Source: Acanthaster planci (lineage: Eukaryota; Echinodermata; Asteroidea; Valvatida; Acanthasteridae). Taken from it: 64,000 nt of DNA. Positions 13,401 to 27,249 of the stretch are shown here, one piece after another; position 1 is the first letter of the stretch; the number at the start of each line of letters is the position of its first letter. The stretch spans positions 1,340,213 through 1,404,212 of the forward strand of contig NW_019091398.1 of the NCBI RefSeq assembly GCF_001949145.1. Direction: 5' to 3'. A program made the position numbers and the translations under genes. The notes under the pieces are model-generated. The model made no database searches, had not been told where the DNA came from, and worked only from the letters and a program-made list of their open reading frames with translations.

Positions 13401-16400
13401 CAAAGGTGCAATGATCCATAAAACAGATTTGCTTAAGTCAGTGGGACAGTATGGAGCTAAAATTGTTGGATCTTATTTGAAATCTCAACAGTATCTCGGC
13501 TATCCCCAACTGAGATTACAGTAGGTCGAGGCGATCAATGATGTCTGTGCTTTTTTAATATAAATATGCAGTTTTAGCCTCCAGTTGAATGGCTCTCGCA
13601 AAAAAGCCTAAAAAAAAATAAAATACAGGGAAGGCTTTACTAAGTACAGCGCTAAATATGTTTCAAAGAATTCCGCCTTGTTTTCCCAGATAAAATGGGA
13701 ACGGATAAATTCCATAATTTGCGAGAAGGGAAATACTTTGGGGCATGGGGTTAGATTGTGGGGAATGAGAAACCGAGGAAGATGTGCGTTGCCTGCAGGA
13801 GGTATCTACTCTCTAGTTCCACAATTACAAGTTCGTCTTAGAAGATATTCTGTCCGCTTTCACGTGTCAGAAATCTCTGGCCCAGCTTCAGTTAGGCAAC
13901 AACCAAGGAAATTACAGCTTTATCAAACAATCTTCAAAGATAACGTGGGTTCTCTTTCATCATACTTACGACTTGGGCATGCACTTCGGAAAGGGGCGGA
14001 AAAGATATTTCTGGACAACTTTATATCCCGAAACAAAACAAACTTCAGGCAACCTTACCATGCTAGTGCAATTTTTCTCTCAGCTTTTTGGTACTGTTTT
14101 TTTCAACAACACTCAGGAAGAATAAGACAGCCACTCCCCCCGAAAGGCGAATTGAAAAACCCGACTGTTCAGTGGTACTTGATCAGTCCTTGCCTCCAGG
14201 TCGGGAAGGGGGGAGGCGAATCACTCGCTGATGAAGGTTCGGCTTCTTATTGTTGACTTATGAGCAAAAATCATCGATGGCCTGTAAGCATGGTTTGGAG
14301 ATATTTTAGAACACGAATATGACATTTTAAAGTTCAGTTAATGGCTGAAGTCGTGCACAATAAATTTGTTTGTTACATGTTCTTTATTCCTTAATAGTCG
14401 GAGATATACAGTTTAAAAGGAAGTGATGATATTAAGTCAGCCACCGATTCTAAATCATCCCAGAAAAGAAATGAAGTACTTGCGTTGATCACAATGCTTT
14501 ATACAATTAATATTGGACAATGTGGAATCAACGTAGCTGAAATATATGTACCCAGCTGTTATAAGACTTCTCCCCTTTTGAAGTGGCTTAAAAAGGGAAT
14601 TAAAATAATGAAAGGTGAACAAATGTGAAAATTGAGTTTTGTGTGCATAAGCAAGAATCTACTGAAAAGTGTTTTGTTTATTTGCAACTGCCAAGCCATG
14701 TTCAAGTCAGGTCAAAGTCAACATTTGTGACGCCAAAATGGGCAACTATTTTATTACCACGCAAAGACCGTAATGCAAGCCGATCCTGGTACTTCAGAAA
14801 TACTATCAAATTGCATTTCAAAGGCAGTCCGGATTGGGTTGCTTTCATGTAGGCATACCACCTGTCAGAAACCCCGAACCTCATTAAAATGCGTACCACA
14901 TTTTATTTTGTCGTCGACTTTTAATGGTTTGGTCAACATGCAACCGGAAGTGTGAGTCTTCGACGTTGTCTTGTTGCCCACGTCTGATTTTTCCTTTCTT
15001 CAGCGTATCCAGCGTTTACTTCTGTCGTTTACCGTTCGGCACAGGAAGGAGCCTGCGCATCTAAGGGGGTTTTGCACTTAGCCTACCGGCCAGGGTTACC
15101 CGAAGGAGGAGCTTTCAGACCTGCGCAATTTCGCGGCAGAGCAACGGAAGCGGCATTGCTTCGAGTGTGTATTTGGCCGATCGTGCCCGGCATGATTCGA
15201 GGTACCCTTCCGCGTATTGTTCAGACCTCTGTGAGCCAAGTAGCATATCCGGATAGTATGAATAAGTTGTGAAGAAATACAGTCTTAAACTAGTAAAAGA
15301 CGATGATATCTGCCAAGAAACCTGTTAACAGAAAGGCAAGCTATATTAAAGAACGAATTTCGTGTAGTCTCAAGTAAAGAAAAGGAAAATACACCTTCAA
15401 TTAATATCGGGAAATGCTGCTTGTATTGATGCAACACCACTTGGGATTTGGAGATCATTGGAGCTTATTGTGTTTTTAAGGGGGTGTATTTTGCAGCTGT
15501 TTAGAAACACTAACTAATAGTCATCAGAATTCCCAAAGACAGGAAAACACATCATCTAAGCTGAACAAAATAGTAACTACACGTTTGTGTATCACTTTAG
15601 TCACGCACATTTCGTGTTTGTCCGAGATATCATTTAAACTAAGTGTATAACCATGGGTTTCGTAGGGGCAGGGGAGCGCCCCCCCCCGGAAAAAGAATGA
15701 AATATAGAAAAACAGGAAAGGAAACACACAGAAAAGGCAAAAGAAACAAAAGGGACAAAATTAGATGAAAATCATAAATTGCTTAAAAAACCTTCAAACT
15801 GACCACCTTCCAATATTAATGATAATCAGTTTCATGCTAACGAGTGCTTTGCCTCCTCCACCGAAGAAAGTACTCTGAGCCCCTTGGAAAACATCCTAGC
15901 GACGCCCGTACATATAACTGACTTAGTAGAAGTCGGATCTTTGTTTTTAAAAGTGTGTTCAGCTCCTTCCAGCTTATAATCTAACCCGCCTCCCTTGTAG
16001 TTTCTCCGCACTTGGAAAAAAAAATCGTGCAAAACAGTGCAATGTCGGGAAACATTTTTTCCACTGCTCGTGTACATCTTTTTTTTTTTATAAAAGAGGT
16101 AATCTGGAAATCCCAGAATACCACGTAACACGGGCGCCATATCTCTGCACATAATTTCGAGATGACGGGTCCATAGTTATTTCGTTTATAGAAAAAAAAA
16201 CCGCACTTTCGCCACTGTGGTGCACAATGACCGCACATCGACAACACCCCATCAATATCTATTGCAAAAATGACCCAGTAAAGGCGGCTCAAAAAAGAAA
16301 TGAAAACGCCGCTGTACAGGACGCTTGGATATTCAGGCAGAGCAGCATATCATTCCAATCAGTGTTGCTTTACACGAGTGACGTCAAAACGTTCCCTGTC

Positions 16401-17340
16401 ACGTTTAATTATGGATAGGTAATTTCACAGGGAGTGCTGAGGCGTGTAATTATCCTAGGCCTAATTTTCATAACTCCAACATCTAGTTTCGTGTTCTCAA
16501 TGAACTAAAGGTGCCGCGACTTTGTGCCTTGAACCTCGTAGCTAAAAAGTGGGGGAAATCCATCATAGAGCCTGTCGTAATGCATCGGAGTGACTGATTA
16601 ATCTTTCCACTGTTTTATAGCTAATTGCAGTAAGCTGTTGCGCCCAAAGAACAGAAAAACGCCAAATTACCATAATTCCATACAATATTTTTCCATTTCA
16701 GGGTTTAAATGAATACAGCACACCTTTTCAAATCCTTCTCACTCCTTAAACGTTCTTCAAACCAAACAGTATAAAATGAAAATTCATCATTGGGGAAAGT
16801 ACCAAAGACGGAATGGCTTTACTCTCTGATTGGTTGATTCTGATTCGTTTAATGGTTTTTCGCTATGTGACTAATATAAATTAATTACACAGGCTATGCT
16901 GGGACAACTCCGGGAATATTCTACTCACATTTGACTATCACCATTTCTAATCTGTTCACATGAGTTAAGAGGTGATTTTGCGCCAAATCGCAACCTGTAT
17001 GGTATGACGCGTGCACCTACAGGGTTCATTACACTTCTGAGAACGACAACGAAGTGTTGGTCTACGTGAAAAGGCGTGACATGAAACGAACCAGCCTGCA
17101 CCGTGACTGGTTGTAAATTACCCACCATAACTGACGGTCTACAGGTGAGCGCGCTTTTCGCGCACCCTGTGCACTTTTCATGCCATAGGCCAGGCCGATA
17201 GTTGAGAAAAATGAAATCTTCGTTTAAATTTGAATCAAAGTTTTCGCACGATATCTGCACCTGTGGTTCAGAATTGTCAGAATCTCACAAAAGTGTCTCG
17301 GTGTATTTTTTTAATACATTACCGCAAAATGTGTTTAGGC
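7435..17340. other. gene-free stretch
   Basis: No supported gene. The longest open frames (13,678-14,256 plus; about 10,750-11,190 on both strands) show no domain, signal peptide or convincing splice context. The stretch 10,760-11,170 is GC-richer than its surroundings and could be regulatory or 5' untranslated sequence, but nothing decides this. Confidence 0.55.
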
Positions 17341-17349
17341 CAGAGTTGT

Positions 17350-17760
17350 AACGAGTCACTATTTTTGTGACTCGACTCGAGCCGAGTCAGTGTATAACGT
17401 ATTGAGTTGAGTCGAGTCAATGGGCGAAAAGTCAAGTCCAGTCGAGCCAAGTATTTAGCTGGAGTCAATTCGAGTCACAAATATTTGAACACAAAAGAAT
17501 ATGTAAAAACAAGAAAGAGAGAGTTTTTAGGGTGTTTTAAAATTTACCTCTGGGTTTCTACGTTTTGTCAAACCCTTTACTCTTGACGATAATAAGACAT
17601 GACATGAACGTTGTAAACCGGCACTGTAATCATTGCAAATAGTTTTTCGCAAAAAAAGTTTACTTTCATTTTGGTATACTAGAGTCTCAGTAACTTTCAC
17701 TTGATTCAGATCTTCCATGAAAAACTTGAGTCGAGTCGAACTTTGGTCGAGTCATTAATT
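17350..17760. repeat. GAGTC-rich dispersed repeat
   Basis: Two clusters of the pentamer GAGTC, its complement GACTC and near matches border a unique core. The left cluster spans about 17,350-17,476 with roughly ten copies, and the right one about 17,725-17,755. A short hairpin, GAGTCAC with GTGACTC, sits at the left end. The layout resembles a non-autonomous mobile element with repetitive ends, but target-site duplications and family are not clear. Confidence 0.55.
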
Positions 17761-17769
17761 CAAGTTATA

Positions 17770-20700
17770 CTTGTTATATTTTGGTGACGCCTTCATAAGT
17801 ACTAAGTGTCAGATCGCCTGGGTGCTTGTACATTATGTAATCTTTGATATTCTGATATCCACAAGATAAGTTTAAAAAAGAAATATCGTATAAATAGCAC
17901 TAATACTTACCTATCTGAAGGCCCTCGTGGTGAATGCAGCGATGTTTTTGAAGCCAAAAAGCGCAGGGTTAGCTACTTCCGTTTGAGAGAGTTAATAACT
18001 GAGTCAAATCGTGTTGATAACTGCCTTCCTATAGCAAAGGAATATCACAAATAGTCGACGGGACTGTATGTCTTCCAAGCCAAACTGACGCTACTGCTTT
18101 CTGCTTCTGACCCTTTTATAAGGAAAGCATCACCCCCAATGTCCAATTGCCGATCCTAATGGACACGCTGTGGATGGGATAATGCGTCAACTGCGCAGGT
18201 CACGGGCGCTTTGTGTGAAAGCGAGGGCGGATCATGAATGGACATTGACGCCAGCGCGCGCGTGTTCTGCGTTGCAGGTCCTTTCCGTATCTTGTCTATT
18301 TTGTCACATCCACCCATCTGATAAAAGTAACAATGCACAGCCTACCTGGCTGAAACTCGAAACTCTACAGACCTTTCCATTTCCGCTCATTATTCTTGCG
18401 TTAAAAACTACCCGTTGATGTATACGTTATCAGGTGGGATAGCACTCAGACCCGTGCCCGAACTCACACGCCTGACACACGCTAATATTCGTTTTCCATT
18501 TTGAATGTTTTTCTGCGTCTTCCGCAATCGATTAGGGACTAATTTTTAAATTTTGTGGTGCTCATTTCTTACCCCATTTTTGGTTCCCAATTTCTACCGA
18601 CCTTGACTATAAAAAAAGTAGGTTGTGTGTTAGCAAGAAAAACATTTTTCTGTTCTCACCTAGAAACAAAACATTCACGGTACTCAGTGTAAAAACAAGT
18701 GACAAGTATAAATACCACACTTCGCCCGGTTTATTTAGTCATCTATATGGCAGCAGCATGGATTTGTTCTGGAATTTTATAATTTTTTCCACCGATCGGC
18801 CCTCCCTCAATTGATATTGCCCTTACTTCAGATCCATTGTTTTTATGAAACATGTAATACAAGGGCAAAAAGAAACCTTATAACTGGGTATTTAGAAGGT
18901 TTTGAAATCATAAGTATTGAATATTGAAACCCTTTCACCACAAGAACTGAAGTGGAAACTGCACACTGATTGATACCTATGTTTCGTGGAAATTTCATTG
19001 TTTCAATTGAAACATCGGACTTTTAAACATAGACGGTGTTCAATTAAGTCTTAATATGTTATTATGTAAGAACACGTTTTCTTCTGCACATCGGAAAAAG
19101 CGTCTGTTCACCTAAAAACTCGACCATGCTAATCCTTGTCATCATTTGAATTGCAAAAGTACTTCACAACGCCCACGGAGGTCGTTGTTCACTGAAAGTC
19201 ACGTCCAGTGCCTCCATCAGGGAAGAACATCACAAGGAAAACTCACACAATCACTTTTCAGCATTATGACTAAGAAAACTGGGGATTTCTTAAGCAACGC
19301 CGTTTTATATGAGTAATGGAAAAAGGTCGTGGTCCATTATAAAGTAGACATGCACTCTTATGGGCCCTTTTACATTCACGTGCGTACCTAAAATTTATCT
19401 CATTCGCAGTTCCACCAGAATGGCAAAGATTTACCACAACGAGCAAGATTATGTCACAGAAAGTAACCTTATTGACAAAAAAAAGCCATTTTCGACCCTG
19501 GTCGCATTGTAATCTGTTACATGGGGTGGTATCAGACTTCGTGTTGATGCCTCGATTTTCAGTTGTAGCTTTTAACATTAAGATGTAATTCATCACAAAT
19601 GTTTAATTATTCATCAACGTAAACTGGCAACGTTTTGTGGACTTTTATTTTATTACAGTGATTTTACTCTCAACGTTAACATCGCTTTCAATTCAATATA
19701 AAGTTGGAAGTATGAACAGAGTCAATACCTGACAGTAAAGCCAACCTGACACTCGAGAAGGGGTTACTTCATACAATGGTCTAACATGCACAAACAATGT
19801 CACGACACTTTTAGTGGACAAACTGTGGCAGAAACTGTCTTTTTAGTATATATGTGAGCGAATATCAAAAGTAAGAAAAGCCGTACCGTCGTCTTTGGAG
19901 CAAAAATTTAGGACGTCATAGTTTGGGAGCACCACCAAGTGACGTATTGGGCGAACTTTCACCGAGTTTTTTTTAAATCAGCCAGAATCCTAGATCGTCC
20001 GTGCTGTACGTTTTTGGAGTTTCAAAATCCGTTGTAAAATAAAATTGGCGGGTCTACAGAGTCTTGATCATAAAGCAATTACAAGTCTACTCTTGCTGTT
20101 AATTGAAGTCCTACATAATAACAAAGAGCTGCGAGCTAGGATGGGTCAGAATGGCGGGAAATTAATTATGGGGAGTTATGGCAAATGAAAATATGATCTA
20201 CTCACTTTAAACCTCCTTTTGGATGGTGTAGTATTAGGGATTTTCCATTGAACCATGTCCGCTAAACAAGCGCGACTTTTACTCCAGGAGGTTGGCGCCG
20301 TCTAATAAAAATGTTTCCCTTGAGTTCGAGGGTGTTGAATTCCAATTTCTCTGCACTTAGCAAACCTTTTCGTGTTAAAACGTAACTTTATATTTTCTCT
20401 ACTCCTTTGATAGAGCGTATCTATTTCAACACAGGATTTTTAATGACTAATTCTTGCTTTTCCATTTTATACTGTCAACACCACTAAGATATAACGATAT
20501 CCAATATGCTTCCGGTGGCCGGCCGAGGCATGGAGCCTGGATGACCCTTTCAATCGCTTAGGTATAGCGTTCACTGCCCGCCGGTGAAAAACACTCTTGG
20601 ACGGGTTTTTTACTTACACCCACAGCCAGCGAGACGGGTCGCTAATTACAAGGTAGCTGGCAGTGACTTTTACCCAGTGTATCGGACCTCTCCAGTCTCA

Positions 20701-23700
20701 TTAGCTCCGTAGAGTGGGAAGGGGTGATCTTCCGTGGACGGACATGCGGAAGTGTCAATTTGTAGAGGGTCGCCCGTAGGGCGTGCAAGCAACAAGTCAT
20801 TTATGAAAGTGTCGCTTGCCAAGACACCAAGCACTCTAGGTGACGATGGCGGTGGTTAGCTATGACACGACTGTTCAGACTAAGTCGTAATCACGCTGAT
20901 GACTGAAACGTGGATCCATCTCCAGAATTTTTCTGACGACAACACAATTACTTGGAATTCCTCTAGTTTGGAATACCGTTTTCCCCGAAATACTTCGTTA
21001 AATCATCAACTGAATCTATCCCTGAGATGTCACTGATAGATACTTCTAATTGTGAGGGGATAGTAATAATTAAAATTCCTTCCTCCACATCAGAGTGGAG
21101 TTTTTATTCCACTCGACTAGTTTATCTTGAAATCGAGACCAACTGTATGATGCATGTATTCATGACCAGACGTGTGCAGAGCTTATCGCATTCATTTGTT
21201 GGCATCATAGACCTACGTAACATGCTGCTATTCATCTAAAAAAATAAGAACACAACATCCCACAAAACAACGGTGTATATAAAACGAAACGCAAACTGAA
21301 AGGGAATTAATTTTTAAGGCATCTTATCTACTTTTGTCCTTTTGGGGAACATCTTCTTTAATAAAATCAGTCATAATGTTCCTGGAAATGACACGGTACG
21401 TCCATTCTCGTCAGTTTATTTCACCGAATCCTAAACTTCTTCTAATATCATTGCAGCTTCCTATAGCAGTAACGTAACATGGAGAATCCTATATATCCTT
21501 TTGTATTCCCCTTAAATATTAAAAACACCATGCTTCTTCTGATTTAAGAGCGGAAAATCAAATTAAATCTGGCTTGATTTAGAAGGATTAGATATACAGC
21601 AAAACGGTCTATAGTCGCTTGCGCATTACCCTAGGAAAAGCTCTACACAAATTGCAATCCAGACTGTGCAGTGTATTTTGGAGCGTGCTATTACCCCCGT
21701 CCTTTGATATATTCATCACAATCCCCTCCGAATCACAATGACCTTGAAGTAATCCCATCTTTAGCAAACACCCGAGGGGAAAATGGTGACAATGAAAGAA
21801 GATTTTATGAAAGGGAAAAACCCAGTCCAGGGCAAACCGTGGTCGATGTATGTAAATCATCCTCGGCGTAAATCTTGCATGCCTGTCTTTACCCAGATAA
21901 AATTCTCAGTTAAAAAAGGGGGGGTCTTTGCAAATACCTCTTGCAAAAGAAAATAACGCCAGCCTCTTTTTTAAACCAAAAGAAGCTTTGAAACATATAA
22001 TTTTTGACAAACAGATAAACCATTGTAACGACAAGATAATGAAGAAAATCCGAAGCCATTATTATCGAAAGTATTCATTTGATTAATTAATAAAGAAAAC
22101 CTCATTACAGCGGGGAGATAGTAAGAGTTTATTTATTGACTACATATACAAACGTTCAGGAAGAAATAAAAGACTGGAAGGAGAAAAAAAATTATATACC
22201 CACAGATTAGAGATCACATACCAACTCTGTAGGAGTACCATATGTTAAGCATGCCAGGCCTTGGAACGTCGACAGAAATAAAACGTCAACAGTAGAGTGT
22301 GAATTACTAAAATAATGATGAAACGAAGACTTTCAAACAAATGCACCAATTTCAGTTTCATATAACGCATTAACGAAACCAGAAGCTTTTCAAGAAGGTA
22401 TTTATGCAGCAAGCAACTCATATAACCCTGGCAACAGATTCCTCTCGTGATTTGCAGCGGGAATTGGGAACAAAAACCCCCAATAACTTAATGTGCACCG
22501 GACTTATTTGTGCGTCCTCTATTCCTCACCAAAGAGCCTCATTTACATGCCTCATTTAAGAATATCACTTTAGATAAAAATTAACTGCATTGCAAGTAAG
22601 GAAGACCTAAAGAGGGTGTGATGTTTCCTCTAACTTACACCTCCCCCGCCCATGTTACCTCTCTGCTCCTTGGGTACGATTTGGTCCCTTCACAGCAGCT
22701 TCCTTGTTTTCAGTTTGCTCTGAATACGGTGGCAAATTTCACTATGACTTGCCAGGATGATCGGCGAAAGTTGCGTGAATCTATCGTGCACCGTTCAGGG
22801 CTGAGTTTCAGAGACAAATTTTACACGTTGCGGCTGGTCTACATACGCGTGGGGTTACTCCCTGTTGACGTGAATGAGGGAAAGCCATAGGGTATATTGA
22901 TGATTTGTTAATTCCACGATGAGGTACCAGGATCGCGAAGCAATACAGGCAGCAACTTTCGGTTTAAGATAAACTTGGGTTAAAGATTTGTTTTGCTATT
23001 TGGGATAAGTTAAAGCAGAATGGTTAATGTTCAGCTTATTGAACTGGACTTCAAATCATCTGTGCATTTTGGACTTGAGTGCACTGTGAAGTACACAATC
23101 GTAAAAGGTGGTACAGCTTGAAGAACATACTTTTATCAATGGAATTTAAAGAACCAGTTTTATGATATAATTATGGTGCTCTAGAAGCAATAAAATGCAA
23201 ATACGAGGTTGTCAGTTGAACTGTTGGATTTAAAGTGCTTAAATAATTTTGCCACCAGAAGAACGGATCGAAGGAACCAACGCAGGGAAGTGAATAGAAT
23301 ATGTCTTATTTGTTGATATCTTGTCAGATTTCCTCGCGGTGCGCTGACGTAAGAACGTTCATGACGCACCAGTCTCCCCGTGAGTAAGCTGTTGACAATT
23401 TTTTTTTCCTTTTGCAGACGAGAGGTTGATTGCTTATTTACCTCCCGCACCGAATCCCCGTTGAGACAACTGGTTGTGTCTGAATAAAAATCTGGGAGCT
23501 TTTTCTGTGAATGGCAGCCGGTTGTTGCTCCGCGAACGTGACCGTAGACGCGAAGCAATCAAGCAAATCACTCGGCAGATTTACTGCAAAACAAACTGAG
23601 TGATTCCTGAACGTTTGCTGCCGTCATCTGCTTGTTTAGTAGTTGTACTCGAGATCACAGTAGTGGAGGTTGAGGGGCCCGTTGCTACGTCAGAGTGTGC

Positions 23701-26570
23701 GCTGGATGAGCAGTTTGGAATAGGCTGAAAGAAAGGGCATCCCGATAAACTGCAATGTATAAAATGGTTCGACCTCCAACAGCGAACCATTTTTCTGTTC
23801 CTCCGTTGCCCTCTAGGCTGCTCTAGCTGTTGTGGTGTCACCCCGTAAGACGTGCTTCGCACTATAGATGCTACTTGTTTACATACGGCTCAGGGAACAA
23901 TTAGACAAGTCGGATTTCAAACCAGTTCTCTTCCCGCAAACGTTAGAGGGCGTTTTGCAGTTTAAAAGACGTGAGAGGGTTCGGCTGCCCGACTGAAACG
24001 AAATAATAGAACCTGAACTTATTCACAATGTGGAAACGTGACTCAAAGGGAAAAACTGATCCATAAAGCTGGAGACACATTGTAACGACCTTTCCAGCAG
24101 TCTGTCAGCAAATCAAGCCCCAGTTAAAAGGGCACTAACGCTTGTTGCTGCTTGTTGCTGACACTAAAACGGCTTTCAGCCGAGCATCTTAGCTTTTAGG
24201 AGAAAAAGAGAGGGAAAGATCCTCCGTTAATAGGATGTCGGCTGACCGAGTTGCGAAGTGTCCGATGATGAATGGTTCGTGTTATGCTAGCGGGAGTCTA
24301 AAACGAAAAATCATGATGGATGGAGCATAAGCAAACTCTCCACCAGTCAATCTTCATTTCAACATCAAAGCTCACCAATGCGAAAGGTTTGCATTTAAAA
24401 AAGATTGTCCGCTCTTATTGATGCCTCAATTACGATTTATAATTTTTCTTTATGAAATTGATATTTGAATTTTGAGATTTGTGTACAAACGTCGAGCAAA
24501 AGGGAGGTATTTATACAGATGCCTTAGTTCTAAAATTCGGGAAAAGGCTCTTGTTTTCATCCCTATGGATGTCGCCTTAATAGGATGGTGTATATAACTT
24601 GGCTGCTAGAAGCAATAAGGTCTCCAGACATACTGGACTAGCTAGAGATGGGGAGCAAGATATGGAAGGCCGTGATTTCAAATCAAGAGGCTCCTTGGGA
24701 TGAATTTAGCAAAGAAAAACCCATCCGCAGTGACAGAGAAAATTAATGACTAAACATACGTGTATTGTGTGTCAAGTTATTAACAGGCACGGAACGGCAG
24801 ATCTGGGAGAGAGTGCTGCAGTCGCACGCTCCCCGATAGATTGGCGATAGGCGGATCTGCTCTGTGATCACTAGTGGCCGAGGTGGACTGAAGTGACACT
24901 GAACTGTCCACTAACTCTCTGGAATACAGGCCAGCCTCTTCCTTTGGCATGTCGTTGATAAGAAGACTTCGAGTTTGTGCGGAATTTCGCAACTGGAAAT
25001 CGCTCGTAAACTGTTCAAACGAATACTATAAAAGACACTGAGTCTAAAAGTGACAATCAGATACAAACACATTCGCATTTGCACATCGGAACGTCTTATA
25101 TGCGAACATTGCAAGTTGATCTCACGTTTCTCGATAATTTCCTACAGCTTCAATCGTTCCCGCTTCCTTTCCTTTCATACAAAAATTGCCCTTGCAAGCA
25201 CTGTATAGAGCGGCCTGAAGTCAGCACACTGTAGTCCAATTAAAAAATTGCCATTTTCAAAACATATATATTAAGCTTAATTTAACATGTAATGGGTTTA
25301 CTATTTGAAGCAATTTTTTATTTAGTATGCATTCGTGCGTTATGATTTTATTATTCTACTGCAATGATTCGTTATTAGTGCAACATAAGAAAAGTTTTAA
25401 AAGCCAATCAGTGGAGCAAAATCAGTGACACATTACTGGAAAGGAGTTATGGAACCACGGCTGGTAATACTGAAGAATATTTCAAGAGCATGAACCAGGA
25501 GACAGGTAATAATGGAATCAGCTGAGAAAATGGAAGTTGGGTTGGTACATTTATCTTGAGTTATTCTCAAGATAATGAATTAATGGGGAAATATAATAGT
25601 TAAAGATTTTTAATTAAGAATAAGAAGGTATGCCTTGATCACTGTCTTGATCATAACGAGTGTCAGACATCTTCGAAAATGTAAACAAAGGTAATTGTAA
25701 ATGACATGAGAGATATTTATTTCCTGACAGCCACCTGATAAAGTTAAGAAAATATGCATTTATAAAGTTGGTAGGCTCAATATTATGTTTGTAGTATATT
25801 AAATTGATAAACAGTATCAACGACTTAAAGATTCTATCTACCCAAACAGGAAAAGGTTTCTAAACGATTAAAGAGCAAACCTCGCAGATGAGCTTGTTTT
25901 TCAGCATTTCCACGGGGAAAACCGGATGCAATTTGGACCAGGCCTTCTCAAAACAGTCAATCTTATTCTTGTGTCCTCCATGGCTTTGCCATTTTTCTCA
26001 TCCTACTGACAACATAAACGGTCGGTCCCATCTTGCCGTCTCCTCTTCCCACGTTTTCGGATCGTGGTAATAGTCACGTCACTACAAAAATTACCCGTAG
26101 CTGCGGAAGTGTTTTTCGTGGAAGGTCGTTGTCCAGAAGGAAGGACCCCAAATAAATGATCAGTAAAACGTCAGTAAGGGCCTCCCAAATTTTCATCATC
26201 TGAATGTGGTTTCCAAGCATTTTTGTTCTCTCAGTCTCGTAAGAAGGATATAATGTGATGATGCACAAATGTCGTTTGACTCCTTGATTACATTCTGAAT
26301 TACCTTTCTTGATTTACGATGCAATTAACAATTGAGAGATATAGCGAGCAAGCACCCCTTAATGTCATAGTTTTGAGTAGTTGTATGTCCCGAGTTTACA
26401 ATCGAGCTCTCGCTGTGGGAGAGTCACCAAAAGATACATCCTAAGTCCTTAAAGAAAAACAGTTTCAACGCATTAAGAAATTGAGATGGAATTCAAGGGG
26501 CTAAAGGGGTCTGGAGGAAATCAAGCAACCAGGAAAGACTACAAAGCAATCCATAATTGGCCAGATAGAA
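17770..26570. other. gene-free stretch
   Basis: No coding sequence I can support. It contains the GC-rich patch listed at 20,505-20,925. Other open frames, such as 23,181-23,862 minus, have no recognisable domain. Confidence 0.55.
20505..20925. other. GC-rich patch, possible retroelement fragment
   Basis: About 420 bp with clearly higher GC content than the surrounding DNA and sharp edges. It is rich in short GC-containing words such as GGCCGGCC and GCCCGCCGG, and it has no long open frame. I do not recognise its family. A fragment of a retroelement untranslated region is one possibility and a CpG-rich regulatory patch another. Confidence 0.3.
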
Positions 26571-26579
26571 ATAGCACCA

Positions 26580-27245
26580 CACTGGTGAAAAATGTATGTT
26601 AACTAATAGTTGATTCTATTGTCAAGTGGCATTACAGAAGTTGCTGTTTTGGGATGGCACACTCTACTGTCAGCTTTCTCTGTATACTAACAGGAGATTC
26701 GTATGGAAGTGTATTTAGGACATGGAAAGAGAAAATTTAATTCGTACGTACGGATTACTATAAAGTAAATACGGATTACTATTTCGTACGTACGGTTTTG
26801 TAAATAATGATCCTAGGCACCCCCTAGCATCCCCTCATCGGTCGAAAAGAGCCGTACTAGTGGAGAGTGAAAGGGCCAGACGTGTACGCAACGCCACTGC
26901 AACTCACTGTCATTCGGGAACCAGCAAAGTGGAGTTCCTACGTACCAAAGGGACCTGCTTTGTTAAGATATCACAGCGGCACTCTCTCTTGGTACCGCTC
27001 GGGCCCATTGAAAGGAAGTTTAGTCAAGCAGTACAACATATGGATTACTAATCCGTTAATACAGTTTAGTAATCCGTAAGTGCGAATAATATTTTTCTCA
27101 CAATGTCCTTAATACACTTCTTTAAGAATCTCCTGTTAGTAAAACGCAGAAAAAATGGCAGTACAATGTGCTGTCCAAAAGCAACTTCTGTAATGCCAAT
27201 TGACGATAGAATCTATTGTTATTTGACAGAAATCTTTTAACAGTG
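26580..27245. mobile_element. long-inverted-repeat non-autonomous DNA element (666 bp)
   Basis: The outer parts, about 26,580-26,785 and 27,040-27,245, are diverged reverse complements along roughly 200 bp each. Shared blocks, in order from the ends inward, are CACTG, GATTCTAT, GGCATTACAGAAGTTGCT, ACTAACAGGAGATTC, GAAGTGTATT, AGGACAT and ACGGATTACTA. The last block occurs twice per arm as a subterminal direct repeat. The core is about 250 bp without a transposase. Termini of CACTG recall CACTA/EnSpm-type animal elements, but I cannot fix the target duplication, so the superfamily is open. Confidence 0.8.
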
Positions 27246-27249
27246 CAGG

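Noticed and set aside
13678-14256. 192-residue open frame on the plus strand
   Set aside because: It opens with a non-ATG codon, has no domain, signal peptide or splice context, and its composition matches the surrounding non-coding DNA.
23181-23862. Two adjacent minus-strand open frames
   Set aside because: No domain, no connecting splice sites and low-complexity Ser/Thr stretches; chance frames are likelier.
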